NCBI GenBank assembly: GCA_964419445.1
Contig: CAYQPE010000002.1
Coordinates: 1 to 61,110 of the forward strand
Length of the DNA: 61,110 bases
From: JABHHG01 sp964419445
GTDB lineage: Bacteria > Fidelibacterota > Marinisomatia > SCGC-AAA003-L08 > D37C17
Reading direction: 5' to 3'
Under the pieces are notes generated by a model that was not told the DNA's origin, did not search any database, and worked only from the letters and a program-made list of their open reading frames with translations. The translations under genes and the position numbers were made by a program. Shown here piece by piece: positions 43,040 through 51,176 of this stretch (positions are counted from its first letter, which is position 1; the number at the start of each line of letters is the position of its first letter).

Positions 43040-45445
43040 ATGTATAAAATGAATCATTCAGACATAGAAATAAAGTGGCAAAAGTATTGGGATGAAAATT
43101 CTTCCCATAAAACCAATTTCGACAGTATTAAAAATAAGTTTTATTGCTTGACCATGTTTAGCTATCCCTCTGGAGATAAATTGCATATCGGGCATTGGTA
43201 TAATTATGGTCCTGTTGATACATATGCGCGATATAAAAAAATGAATGGCTATAATGTTTTTCAACCTCAAGGGTTTGATGCATTTGGTTTACCTGCAGAA
43301 AATTATGCTATTAAGCATGGAATTCCTCCTCAAAAAAGTAGTGCTGATAATATCTCGAAAATGAAATCTCAATTAACAAGTATTGGGGCAATGTTTGATT
43401 GGGATAATGAAGTAGTTACTAGTGATGAATCTTATTATAAGTGGACTCAATGGCTGTTTTTGCAATTATACAAAAATAAATTAGCTTATCAAAAAACAGC
43501 GCCTGTTAATTGGTGCCCAAGTTGTTCCACTGTACTTGCAAATGAACAAGTTAAAGATGGTTCCTGTGATAGATGCAGCAGTGAAGTAACAAAAAAAGAT
43601 TTAAAGCAGTGGTTTTTTAAAATTACAGACTATGCAGAAGAATTGTTGTCAGATTTGGACAATCTAGATTGGCCACAAAAAACAAAGCATATGCAAAAAA
43701 ATTGGATTGGTAAAAGCGTAGGCGCTGAAATCACTTTTGAAATTTTAGATAGTAATGAACATATTACGATTTTTACTACTCGCCCTGATACAATTTATGG
43801 AGTCAGTTATATTGTATTGGCTCCAGAAAATGATTTAGTTAGAAAGATTGTAAATTCAGAGTGTCTAAATGAAGTTGAAGGATATATTGAAAATACTAAA
43901 CGGAAAAGTGAAATTGAAAGATCATCTCAAGATAGTGAAAAGTCAGGGATATTTTTAGGTGCCTATGCCATTCATCCATTTACAGGTGATAAAATCCCGA
44001 TATGGATAGGAGATTATGTTTTAAATAGTTATGGCTCTGGGGCAGTTATGGCAGTTCCAGGAAGTGATGAAAGAGATTATCTCTTTGCAAAAAAATATGA
44101 TTTGCCTATTATTGAAGTTGTATCAAAAGATGGGAATCCTTCGGGATTAGATGAATGTTATACTGAAAATGGTGTTTGTTTAAATTCACATAACCTCAAT
44201 GGATTAGAAACCAAGGAAGCTATAGGTGAAATATGTAACGAGTTAGATTTTAAGGGCATTGGCGGAAGTAAAATACAATTTAGACTTCACGATTGGTTGA
44301 TAAGTCGTCAGCGTTATTGGGGTGCACCAATTCCAATAATACATTGTGATGAATGTGGAATTGTTCCCGTTCCTGAGAGTGAATTGCCAATTAAATTGCC
44401 AAATGATATAAAATTTTCTGATACTTATGGAGAGGATGTCTCTCCATTAGCAACTTCAGATTCCTATATGAATACCGTTTGCCCGAATTGTAAAGGTGAA
44501 GCCAAGAGGGATCCTGATACAATGGACACTTTTGTGTGTTCTTCATGGTACTATTTACGTTATCCAAATCCTCATATAGAAGACAGTCCATTTGATACTT
44601 CAAGATTAAATTGGTTACCTGTAGATTTATATGTAGGTGGGGCAGAGCATGCTACTATGCATTTGCTGTATGCACGGTTTATAACAAAAGCATTGCGAGA
44701 TTTAGGATATTTAAATTTTGGTGAACCATTTAGAAAATTAATTCATCAAGGTACTATTACAAAAGATGGTGCTAAGATGTCAAAATCTAAGGGAAATAGC
44801 GTATCTCCAGATGATTTCATTGAAAAATATGGTTCTGATACATTTAGAATCTATTTAATGTTTATGGGACCCTTTGAAGATGGTGGTGATTGGAATGATA
44901 AGGGTATAACTGGAATACATAGGTTTTTAAATAAATACTCTAAAATATGTAAGTTAATAGATAATGATGTTGATGAATCGTTAGAAACGAATAAAAGTTT
45001 ACATAAAGTTATAAAGGTAATTACTTCAGATTTGGAGGAGTTGAAGTTTAACACTGCAATTAGCAGAATGATGGAATTGACGAATTATTTAATTAAACAA
45101 GAAAGTGTTTCTAAGAATACGATTGAAAATATTTTATTATTACTTGCACCATTTGCACCGCATTTAAGTGAAGAATTATGGAATGTTTATATAGATAAGG
45201 ATTCATCAATTTTTACACATGATTGGCCAAAGTTTGATAAAAATTTAGTAATAGATGATTTAATTAATATAGCAGTTCAAGTAAATGGTAAATTGCGAGG
45301 TAACATAGAAATTGATGTGAATGCTGATAAAGAAGTAATTATTGCCACTGCAAAATCACTAGATAATGTTTTTAAGTATATCGATGGTAAAAACATTAAA
45401 AAAGAAATATATGTGCCCAAAAGAATAGTGAATATAGTAGTATAA
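43040..45445 (+). CDS. leuS: Leucyl-tRNA synthetase
   Basis: Class Ia synthetase charging tRNA-Leu. In 801 residues it has FSYPSGDKLHIGHWYNY near residue 40 (HIGH motif), the inserted zinc-ribbon-like region WCPSCSTVLANEQVKDG, the CP1 editing domain with TTRPDTIYGVSYIVLAPEN and GSGAVMAVPGSDERDY, and KMSKSKGNSVSPDD near residue 579, followed by the anticodon-binding domain. In the editing motif AHDERD the AH pair is replaced by GS while the aspartate is kept. A second ATG three codons later would also give a normal N-terminus. The gene ends convergent to cutA. Confidence 0.97.
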   Translation: MYKMNHSDIEIKWQKYWDENSSHKTNFDSIKNKFYCLTMFSYPSGDKLHIGHWYNYGPVDTYARYKKMNGYNVFQPQGFDAFGLPAENYAIKHGIPPQKSSADNISKMKSQLTSIGAMFDWDNEVVTSDESYYKWTQWLFLQLYKNKLAYQKTAPVNWCPSCSTVLANEQVKDGSCDRCSSEVTKKDLKQWFFKITDYAEELLSDLDNLDWPQKTKHMQKNWIGKSVGAEITFEILDSNEHITIFTTRPDTIYGVSYIVLAPENDLVRKIVNSECLNEVEGYIENTKRKSEIERSSQDSEKSGIFLGAYAIHPFTGDKIPIWIGDYVLNSYGSGAVMAVPGSDERDYLFAKKYDLPIIEVVSKDGNPSGLDECYTENGVCLNSHNLNGLETKEAIGEICNELDFKGIGGSKIQFRLHDWLISRQRYWGAPIPIIHCDECGIVPVPESELPIKLPNDIKFSDTYGEDVSPLATSDSYMNTVCPNCKGEAKRDPDTMDTFVCSSWYYLRYPNPHIEDSPFDTSRLNWLPVDLYVGGAEHATMHLLYARFITKALRDLGYLNFGEPFRKLIHQGTITKDGAKMSKSKGNSVSPDDFIEKYGSDTFRIYLMFMGPFEDGGDWNDKGITGIHRFLNKYSKICKLIDNDVDESLETNKSLHKVIKVITSDLEELKFNTAISRMMELTNYLIKQESVSKNTIENILLLLAPFAPHLSEELWNVYIDKDSSIFTHDWPKFDKNLVIDDLINIAVQVNGKLRGNIEIDVNADKEVIIATAKSLDNVFKYIDGKNIKKEIYVPKRIVNIVV

Positions 45446-45494
45446 GTTTACATAATATATATTATCCGCAATATTTGGTTTGCACTTTGATAAA

Positions 45495-45797
45495 CTAATT
45501 ATCTAGCCATTCCCCGTATTCTTTGTTTAAGATATCTATTTTATAAGAGATTATCTCAGGTACTTTATAATTTGTTTTGTTGCTTATTAATTCCACAACA
45601 TCATTTTTAAATTTAGAATTAACTTTTATTCGCAATAAATATTCTTCTGCGGATTGAATCGAATTAATCCATTCATAAATACTTTTTTCATTCTTTAATA
45701 TTTGAATGCATTTGGAATATTTATTTTTAATCAAAGAGTTCGCAATTTTTTCTGCAATTTTAAAATTATTCGTTGTTGTTTCAATAATTTCATACAT
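45495..45797 (-). CDS. cutA: Divalent-cation tolerance protein CutA-like
   Basis: A 100-residue protein of the trimeric CutA1/PII-like fold family. Matching blocks are FKIAEKIANSLIKNKYSKCI near residue 10 (helix 1 with the conserved cysteine), KSIYEW near residue 40, and YKVPEIISYKID near residue 77 (usual DVPEI), ending YGEWLDN. CutA is linked to metal tolerance in E. coli, but its general role is uncertain. The frame is open for 25 more codons upstream, yet the internal ATG with a GGAA element gives a family-like start. It lies at the end of the minus-strand gene train, separated from hflX by the hairpin element. Confidence 0.72.
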   Translation of the reverse strand: MYEIIETTTNNFKIAEKIANSLIKNKYSKCIQILKNEKSIYEWINSIQSAEEYLLRIKVNSKFKNDVVELISNKTNYKVPEIISYKIDILNKEYGEWLDN

Positions 45798-45855
45798 AAT
45801 GTTAAGATTTCCTTGTGTATATTTGTAAATTACACTGCTTTTTAAAATAAGTATT

Positions 45856-46021
45856 CGTAGAAGGACTGGCAATTATCAGAACTTTCAACTTACATAATGG
45901 AAGATTGATTTATCTACTTCAAAAGTAGGCCTTTCTACTTGTAGATGAAGGAAACTTGCGATTTAGTGACAATCTACCGCTCATATCACATTTAAAGTGA
46001 TCTGATAATGCACCTTCTACG
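45856..46021. repeat. Long imperfect inverted repeat (MITE-like or structured RNA) between hflX and cutA
   Basis: Blocks in the left half recur inverted and in matching order in the right half: CGTAGAAGG (45856-45864) with CCTTCTACG (46013-46021), ATTATCAGA (45872-45880) with TCTGATAAT (46001-46009), ACTTT with AAAGT, AGATTG (45902-45907) with CAATCT (45970-45975), ATCTAC with GTAGAT, and AAGTAG with CTACTT around a GCCTTT loop. Together about 40 of the 166 bases in each half can pair, interrupted by bulges. The element starts one base after the hflX stop codon. No target-site duplication was seen. It could be a palindromic mobile remnant or an intercistronic RNA hairpin. Confidence 0.65.
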
Positions 46022-46022
46022 A

Positions 46023-47297
46023 CTATTTATTTTTAATCTTTTCAATTACTGATGGATCTCCCTCAACCTTCATTTTAATACCATTATAAGTATCTTCTCT
46101 CTTATGGATAATTAGCTCTGAGTAAATCTCTTTCAATTTTTTCAAATCTTTAAATGGAATGAGGATTTCAGTAATAATATAATTGCTTCTTATGATTCTA
46201 GAGATTTTATCTTTAAGATTATTAATTTTTAACTCCTTAAAGGCTGAAACAAAAATTGCATCTGGATATTTATGTTTTAAACCAGAAAGTACATTTTCAT
46301 CATTAATTAAATCTACTTTATTTAATACCAATAATTGTGCGGATTTAGAAAAATTTATGTCGAGTTCTTTTAGTGCATCATCAATTGTCTGCAGATGTTT
46401 AATAAATTGATCAGATGAGGCATCTATTACCTTTAGAATTAAATTGGCATCATAAACTTCAGAAAGAGTAGATCGAAACGATGCAATTAAGCTATGAGGA
46501 AGATTATCAATAAATCCAACAGTATCACTCAATACTATATTTAAGCCCTTCTCAAGTTCAACGGACCGTGTAGTAGTATCTAATGTTGCAAATAGTTGAT
46601 CTTGAATATAAACATCTGCACCTGAAATAGCTTTCATTAGTGTAGATTTCCCTGCATTTGTATAACCAACTAAAGCAACTTTAAATATGTTTTTTCGGTT
46701 CTGGACTTTAACGTTGTGCTGGCGTTGAATCTCTTCAAGTTCAATTTTATATTTATTAATTTGATTTCGAATTAACCGACGGTCAATTTCTATCTGAGTT
46801 TCTCCTGGACCGCCTCTCGTTCCTACTCCCCCCATTTGTCTTTCAAGGTGAGTCCATTGCCGAGTAAGTCTTGGGAGCATATATTCTAATCGGGCAAGTT
46901 TGATTTGTGTTTTCGCTTCCCTTGACTTTGCATGATTATCAAAAATGTCAAGAATTAAACCTGTTCTATCAATAACTTTAATTTTATCGCTAGCAAGTTT
47001 TTGTATATTTTTTAATTGTGTTGGTGAAATTTCATCATTAAAAATGATTAATTTGATTTTCAACTCTTTTGCAATGTCAATTATTGAATTTACTTTTCCT
47101 TTTCCAATAAAGGTAGCTGGGTCAATGTGGTTTCGATTTTGAATAATTCTATCTTCAATTTTTGCTCCAGCGGTTTCAGCTAACAATTGCAATTCATCTA
47201 GCTGATTGTTGATATCCTCAATAGATTGATTTGATAGCTTTATTGCAATTGATAAAGCAGATTCAAATGAATTAATTTGGCGTTTTTGTGACTGCAT
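46023..47297 (-). CDS. hflX: GTPase HflX
   Basis: HflX is a GTPase that binds the 50S subunit and rescues or splits stalled ribosomes, particularly under heat stress. The 424-residue protein has the N-terminal HflX domain with the glycine-rich GVGTRGGPGETQIEIDRRLI near residue 153, the G domain with VALVGYTNAGKSTLMKAI near residue 206, LFATLDTTTRSVEL (switch region), DTVGFIDNLPHSLIASFRST and NKVDLI, and a short C-terminal domain. Its start overlaps the upstream VWA-protein gene by 26 bp. The hairpin element begins one base after the stop. Confidence 0.95.
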   Translation of the reverse strand: MQSQKRQINSFESALSIAIKLSNQSIEDINNQLDELQLLAETAGAKIEDRIIQNRNHIDPATFIGKGKVNSIIDIAKELKIKLIIFNDEISPTQLKNIQKLASDKIKVIDRTGLILDIFDNHAKSREAKTQIKLARLEYMLPRLTRQWTHLERQMGGVGTRGGPGETQIEIDRRLIRNQINKYKIELEEIQRQHNVKVQNRKNIFKVALVGYTNAGKSTLMKAISGADVYIQDQLFATLDTTTRSVELEKGLNIVLSDTVGFIDNLPHSLIASFRSTLSEVYDANLILKVIDASSDQFIKHLQTIDDALKELDINFSKSAQLLVLNKVDLINDENVLSGLKHKYPDAIFVSAFKELKINNLKDKISRIIRSNYIITEILIPFKDLKKLKEIYSELIIHKREDTYNGIKMKVEGDPSVIEKIKNK

Positions 47298-49227
47298 TGC
47301 TTGATAGAATCATTTCAATAATTACTAAAATAATGATAAGGAATAAAATAAATCTCCAAATTTCTTTACCAATTTTAGTTTCTTGTAATTGTTCAGTAAT
47401 GTTCTCTGAATAATCAATTATAGTAAATCCCAATTCATTATAATGTTGTGTATATAAATCGGGTGAATAAATATATTCTAATTCAGTTTTAGGAATATTA
47501 ACTGCTTTAATTTCCTTATACCTATCACTGATTATTAATTTATGAATACCTGGAATTTTGAAAAGATTAATTACTTTTTCTGAATCCCCAATATTTACTT
47601 CAATATCATCAGGTGATATATATTTTAAACTTTGTAATGATTGATGCTTTTCTTGAATATTCCAAATATCACCAACTTCCATCACCTCCCTATTATCGTT
47701 AGTATTGGAGTAAAAAAGTTGATGAAAGTAAGGAATAAGACTTCCCTTAATGGGGAAATTGCTCCAGTTTAATGATAAGTTTATCCCAAACACATCTATT
47801 ATACCATTTCCATCTAAAAATTGATTATGAATAGAATTTCCCAGTTCATCAGTAATTTTAGAATTTTGGTTTGGCAATTCTAGATATTTAAAGAGTTTTA
47901 AAACATTATCATCAGTTTTCTTGTTGGCTATATGTGCTAAATTGAAATTCTCATGATGGTTTACATTTATATCATCATAAATGCCTTCTAATTTTATATT
48001 TTCAGTTTCCAAGTCTGAATCATTAGGGAAAATAATTAGATGACCACCATTATTGACAAAGTACAAATAATCGTCATAATGCTGATTAAATATTGAATAG
48101 GAGTTTACAATAATAATTTCATTTTCATGAAGTGATTGCAAGAGGTTTTGAGAGTTATAGTTCTTTAACGTTAGAATTTTCCCATTAAAATTGATGGAAT
48201 TTATTATTTGATTTAAATATGGATTGAATCCAGTATTCGAAAAGTATCCTATATGAAATAAATCTGGAATATTTAAAATAAAATGATATTTATTGTCCTC
48301 GGTTTTATCGTCTTCTTCTAATGTAAAAGTGCAAGAATATTGACCTGTAGATGGTAGCGCTGTTTCAAAATTAAATGCTTTATCTTCCCCTACTTTAAGG
48401 GAGATTAATTGTTGAGCAACACTCATTCCATCAATAAACAATTGAATTAGTTTTCCTTCAACTGCATCAATTCCATTATTTTTAATAGTTGTTGAAATAT
48501 TTATCTTATTATTTGGAAGTAAAATTTCGTTTTTTATATCGATGGCAGTAATTGAGAGATTCTGACTTAATTCAGGTAATTTATATAAATACAAATTCCA
48601 TTTTTTAATAATATCAACATAGGAACGTAACATGTTGGCATTTTCAATAGCACCATCGGAAATTAGATGAAAATCAACTAACTTATCTTTGTTTTTATTT
48701 TCAGTAATAATTTTTGTAAATATATCCGTTGAAAGATCTTCATATGTATTTTCAATTAAAGTTTCAACTGGAATGATATTTTCTAAAAGTCCTGTAAATA
48801 TTTTCCCTTTGGTCAAAGTATATATGCTGATTTCAGATTTATCCTGCAATGAAGAAAATATAGATTCAAGAATCTCATAAGTAAATTCATTTCTTTCTTT
48901 GCCTTCAACCCTTCCACTTGTTGAAAATGTATCATCAATAATGATAATATTATGATTATCTTTGTGTGAAGAAATTGTATTCCATAATCCACCAACAGTT
49001 GGACGTGTCATCATTAATATGATGAGCAGTACGATTAATGTACGAATTATCATTAACAAAAGTTGTAAAAACTGTAGTTTACGAATGGATTCAGTTTCTA
49101 AGAATTTTAAAAATTGAATTGAGCTAAAATCAATAGTCTTAATATTTCGTTTATTTAATAAATGAATTATTAAAGGTATTGATGCTAAAGGAATTAACCA
49201 GAAAAAAAATGTCGATAGGAAATTCAT
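47272..49227 (-). CDS. BatA/VWA-like membrane protein
   Basis: A 651-residue membrane protein with the N-terminal double-helix domain of BatA-type aerotolerance proteins: FFWLIPLASIPLIIHLLNKR, then SIRKLQFLQLLLMIIRTLIVLLI. A von Willebrand factor A-like region follows: IIIIDDTFS near residue 97 resembles the metal-binding DxSxS motif with threonine for the middle serine, and HLISDGA near residue 190 could supply the aspartate. A large extracytoplasmic region follows and a final membrane helix lies near residue 630. There is no adjacent MoxR ATPase or BatB/BatD partner, unlike the usual Bat clusters. The role is unknown. The start overlaps the preceding gene by one base. Confidence 0.75.
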   Translation of the reverse strand: MNFLSTFFFWLIPLASIPLIIHLLNKRNIKTIDFSSIQFLKFLETESIRKLQFLQLLLMIIRTLIVLLIILMMTRPTVGGLWNTISSHKDNHNIIIIDDTFSTSGRVEGKERNEFTYEILESIFSSLQDKSEISIYTLTKGKIFTGLLENIIPVETLIENTYEDLSTDIFTKIITENKNKDKLVDFHLISDGAIENANMLRSYVDIIKKWNLYLYKLPELSQNLSITAIDIKNEILLPNNKINISTTIKNNGIDAVEGKLIQLFIDGMSVAQQLISLKVGEDKAFNFETALPSTGQYSCTFTLEEDDKTEDNKYHFILNIPDLFHIGYFSNTGFNPYLNQIINSINFNGKILTLKNYNSQNLLQSLHENEIIIVNSYSIFNQHYDDYLYFVNNGGHLIIFPNDSDLETENIKLEGIYDDINVNHHENFNLAHIANKKTDDNVLKLFKYLELPNQNSKITDELGNSIHNQFLDGNGIIDVFGINLSLNWSNFPIKGSLIPYFHQLFYSNTNDNREVMEVGDIWNIQEKHQSLQSLKYISPDDIEVNIGDSEKVINLFKIPGIHKLIISDRYKEIKAVNIPKTELEYIYSPDLYTQHYNELGFTIIDYSENITEQLQETKIGKEIWRFILFLIIILVIIEMILSSNAVTKTPN

Positions 49228-49808
49228 TAAATGTAAGTGAACATATTTAAGAGTGTACCAACTGTAAGCGGAATGGAAATATTATCGTTTATTTTAGGGA
49301 TTCCTAACAATTCCACCATTGTTACAATGAATGAGATAATTACTGCAATGATAATAGGAACTTTAAATATAAATAGTATGAGTAGGCTTGTAAGAAAAAA
49401 TGCAAAAGTACCCTCTAATGTTTTACCAAACAAATGAGTTTTACCAAACCCAACACCTACTATTGCAGCCATTGCGTCAGCATTACTCATTATCAATAAG
49501 GCAATTGCTGCATCTCTAGAATCAAAAAGAATCAATGAAAGAAATGCACCTATAAAAACAAAAGATGCACCAGTAAGCCTTTGTGATTCAAATCCACGAG
49601 TAATAGAAGAAAAAATGGAATTATAAAATTCTTTTACTCTTTTATTACGTATGCGAATATAGTCAAAAACTGGGAAAAGAATTGCACAAATCAAGAATAG
49701 TGGGAATAATTGCTCATATTCAAAAGATAGAATTAGTATTCCAAATATACTTGATGCAAAATGGACAATTTTTCTCTTGAATTCATCAATAAACGATAAA
49801 CTATGCAT
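49227..49808 (-). CDS. SEC59/DGK1/VTE5-type CTP-dependent lipid kinase
   Basis: A 193-residue membrane protein with about five to six helices, matching the diacylglycerol/polyprenol kinase family that phosphorylates isoprenoid alcohols or diacylglycerol with CTP. The N-terminus reads DEFKRKIVHFASSIFGI, and the family signature appears as NADAMAAIVGVGFGKTHLF near residue 108 and GKTLEGTFAFF near residue 128. The start is the ATG overlapping the rpe stop by 8 bp; an upstream extension in frame lies inside rpe. In this genome it could make polyprenyl phosphate for the glycosyltransferases seen elsewhere in the window (inference). Confidence 0.78.
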   Translation of the reverse strand: MHSLSFIDEFKRKIVHFASSIFGILILSFEYEQLFPLFLICAILFPVFDYIRIRNKRVKEFYNSIFSSITRGFESQRLTGASFVFIGAFLSLILFDSRDAAIALLIMSNADAMAAIVGVGFGKTHLFGKTLEGTFAFFLTSLLILFIFKVPIIIAVIISFIVTMVELLGIPKINDNISIPLTVGTLLNMFTYI

Positions 49809-50442
49809 GCAACAGTTGCTTGTATCTCTCGTTAAAATTTTCTGCCTTAAATAATCCTGAACCAACAATAGTTATGTCAATCCCAGTATTATACACTTCA
49901 TTGATTGTTGAGAGGTTAACTCCCCCATCTACGCCAATATCAATATCATATCCAGATGTCATTTCTACTATACTTTTCATACTATTAAGGGTATTTTCAA
50001 TAAAAGATTGTCCTCCAAAACCCGGAAAAACAGACATGATTAAAATATAATCTATATTTTCTAAATGCTGTTCTATCACTTTAAAATCAGTATCTGGATT
50101 AATAGCAACACCAGCTTTTACATTCTTTGATTGGATATATTTTAAATCAGTTGAAATATCGTCACTAGCTTCTACATGGAAAATAAGTGTATCTGAACCA
50201 GCATTTATATAATCATCAAAATACCGTCTTGGTTCAGTAATCATCAAATGTGTTTCAAAATGGAGTTGAGTAATTTGACGTAATTGTTTAATTATGAATG
50301 GTCCAAATGTTAGATTTGGTACAAAATGTCCATCCATCACATCCAGATGAACTCTACTTATTCCACATTCCTCTATTTTCTTAATATCTTCTTGAAGATT
50401 GTTGAAATTTGCTGAAAGTAATGAAGGTGAGATATTTCTCAC
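49801..50442 (-). CDS. rpe: Ribulose-phosphate 3-epimerase
   Basis: Rpe interconverts ribulose-5-phosphate and xylulose-5-phosphate in the pentose phosphate pathway. The 213-residue TIM barrel shows ISPSLLSANFNNLQEDI at the N-terminus, HLDVMDGHFVPNLTFGP near residue 32 with metal-binding His and Asp, MSVFPGFGGQSFIENTL near residue 136 and IGVDGGVNLSTINEV near residue 169. The start is GTG in a TAGTG overlap with the PASTA gene. Rpe downstream of def-fmt-rsmB and a PASTA gene mirrors the Firmicutes prkC neighbourhood. Confidence 0.95.
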   Translation of the reverse strand: MRNISPSLLSANFNNLQEDIKKIEECGISRVHLDVMDGHFVPNLTFGPFIIKQLRQITQLHFETHLMITEPRRYFDDYINAGSDTLIFHVEASDDISTDLKYIQSKNVKAGVAINPDTDFKVIEQHLENIDYILIMSVFPGFGGQSFIENTLNSMKSIVEMTSGYDIDIGVDGGVNLSTINEVYNTGIDITIVGSGLFKAENFNERYKQLLHA

Positions 50443-51176
50443 TATTTAAACTCCTTTTCTGTACTTACAATTATGTCAATTGCAGCAGGAAATGTAACAC
50501 GTAAACCGGGAGTGAAACTTTGATCAATAACAGTATTCTCTAATAAATCAGGTTGATATTCATACTCAATTTTTCCAATTCTTAATCCAGACTTTATAAT
50601 ATGCTCTTTAGCGTTGCTCAAGCTTTTTCCTATAATATCAGGCACATTATAATAATCTGGTGGCGCTCCTTTGCTGACACCCAGTGTTAGGTATGCACTT
50701 GATTTTACCACATGGCCTGCTCGTGGTACTTGAAAGCTGATATTTCCATCATTAATTTGATCATTAAATTCATATATGACGGTATCAATTACCAACCCTT
50801 CTCTCGTTGCATTTAGTTTTGCATTTCGCAAAGACTGATTGGTGAAATCTGGAACAATAACATCTTCACGATGACCAGCAACTGTAAGTGTAATTGTGCG
50901 TCCCTCTTTTACTTTTGTAAATGACCGAGGAGACATTTGTACCACTGTACTTGGTGTATTCTCCTTTGAGAATGGTATGGTAATAACTTCAGTTGTAAAT
51001 CCTAGTTTTTGTAAAGTATATTTTGCTTTTTGGATATATTTACCCCGAACATCAGGTAAATAGTGCTCGTTGTCATATCCTACATAACTTGGAAGGATTA
51101 TATAGTCCATTGCCACCACACCTAAAACAGCAAATGAAAGAAATACTATTCCATATCGCGATATTGTTTTAAGCAT
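50442..51176 (-). CDS. PASTA-domain membrane protein without kinase domain
   Basis: A 244-residue protein with a short N-terminus, one membrane helix (YGIVFLSFAVLGVVAMDYII) and three extracytoplasmic PASTA repeats at about residues 40-103, 107-172 and 176-241, each with a VPD or LPD opening (LPDVRGKYIQKAKYTL, VPDFTNQSLRNAKLNA, VPDIIGKSLSNAKEHI). PASTA domains bind peptidoglycan fragments or anchor divisome proteins. There is no serine/threonine kinase or penicillin-binding domain. It lies between rsmB and rpe, where Firmicutes encode the PASTA kinase PrkC. It overlaps rsmB by 8 bp and rpe by one base. Confidence 0.85.
   Translation of the reverse strand: MLKTISRYGIVFLSFAVLGVVAMDYIILPSYVGYDNEHYLPDVRGKYIQKAKYTLQKLGFTTEVITIPFSKENTPSTVVQMSPRSFTKVKEGRTITLTVAGHREDVIVPDFTNQSLRNAKLNATREGLVIDTVIYEFNDQINDGNISFQVPRAGHVVKSSAYLTLGVSKGAPPDYYNVPDIIGKSLSNAKEHIIKSGLRIGKIEYEYQPDLLENTVIDQSFTPGLRVTFPAAIDIIVSTEKEFK

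Noticed and set aside
44020..44090. LeuRS editing motif with GS in place of AH before DERD
   Set aside because: The key aspartate is retained and variation at these positions is plausible between phyla; not enough to claim editing loss.
45798..45872. 25-codon upstream extension of cutA
   Set aside because: The extension does not resemble CutA, runs into the hairpin element and is preceded by no Shine-Dalgarno; the internal ATG fits the family.
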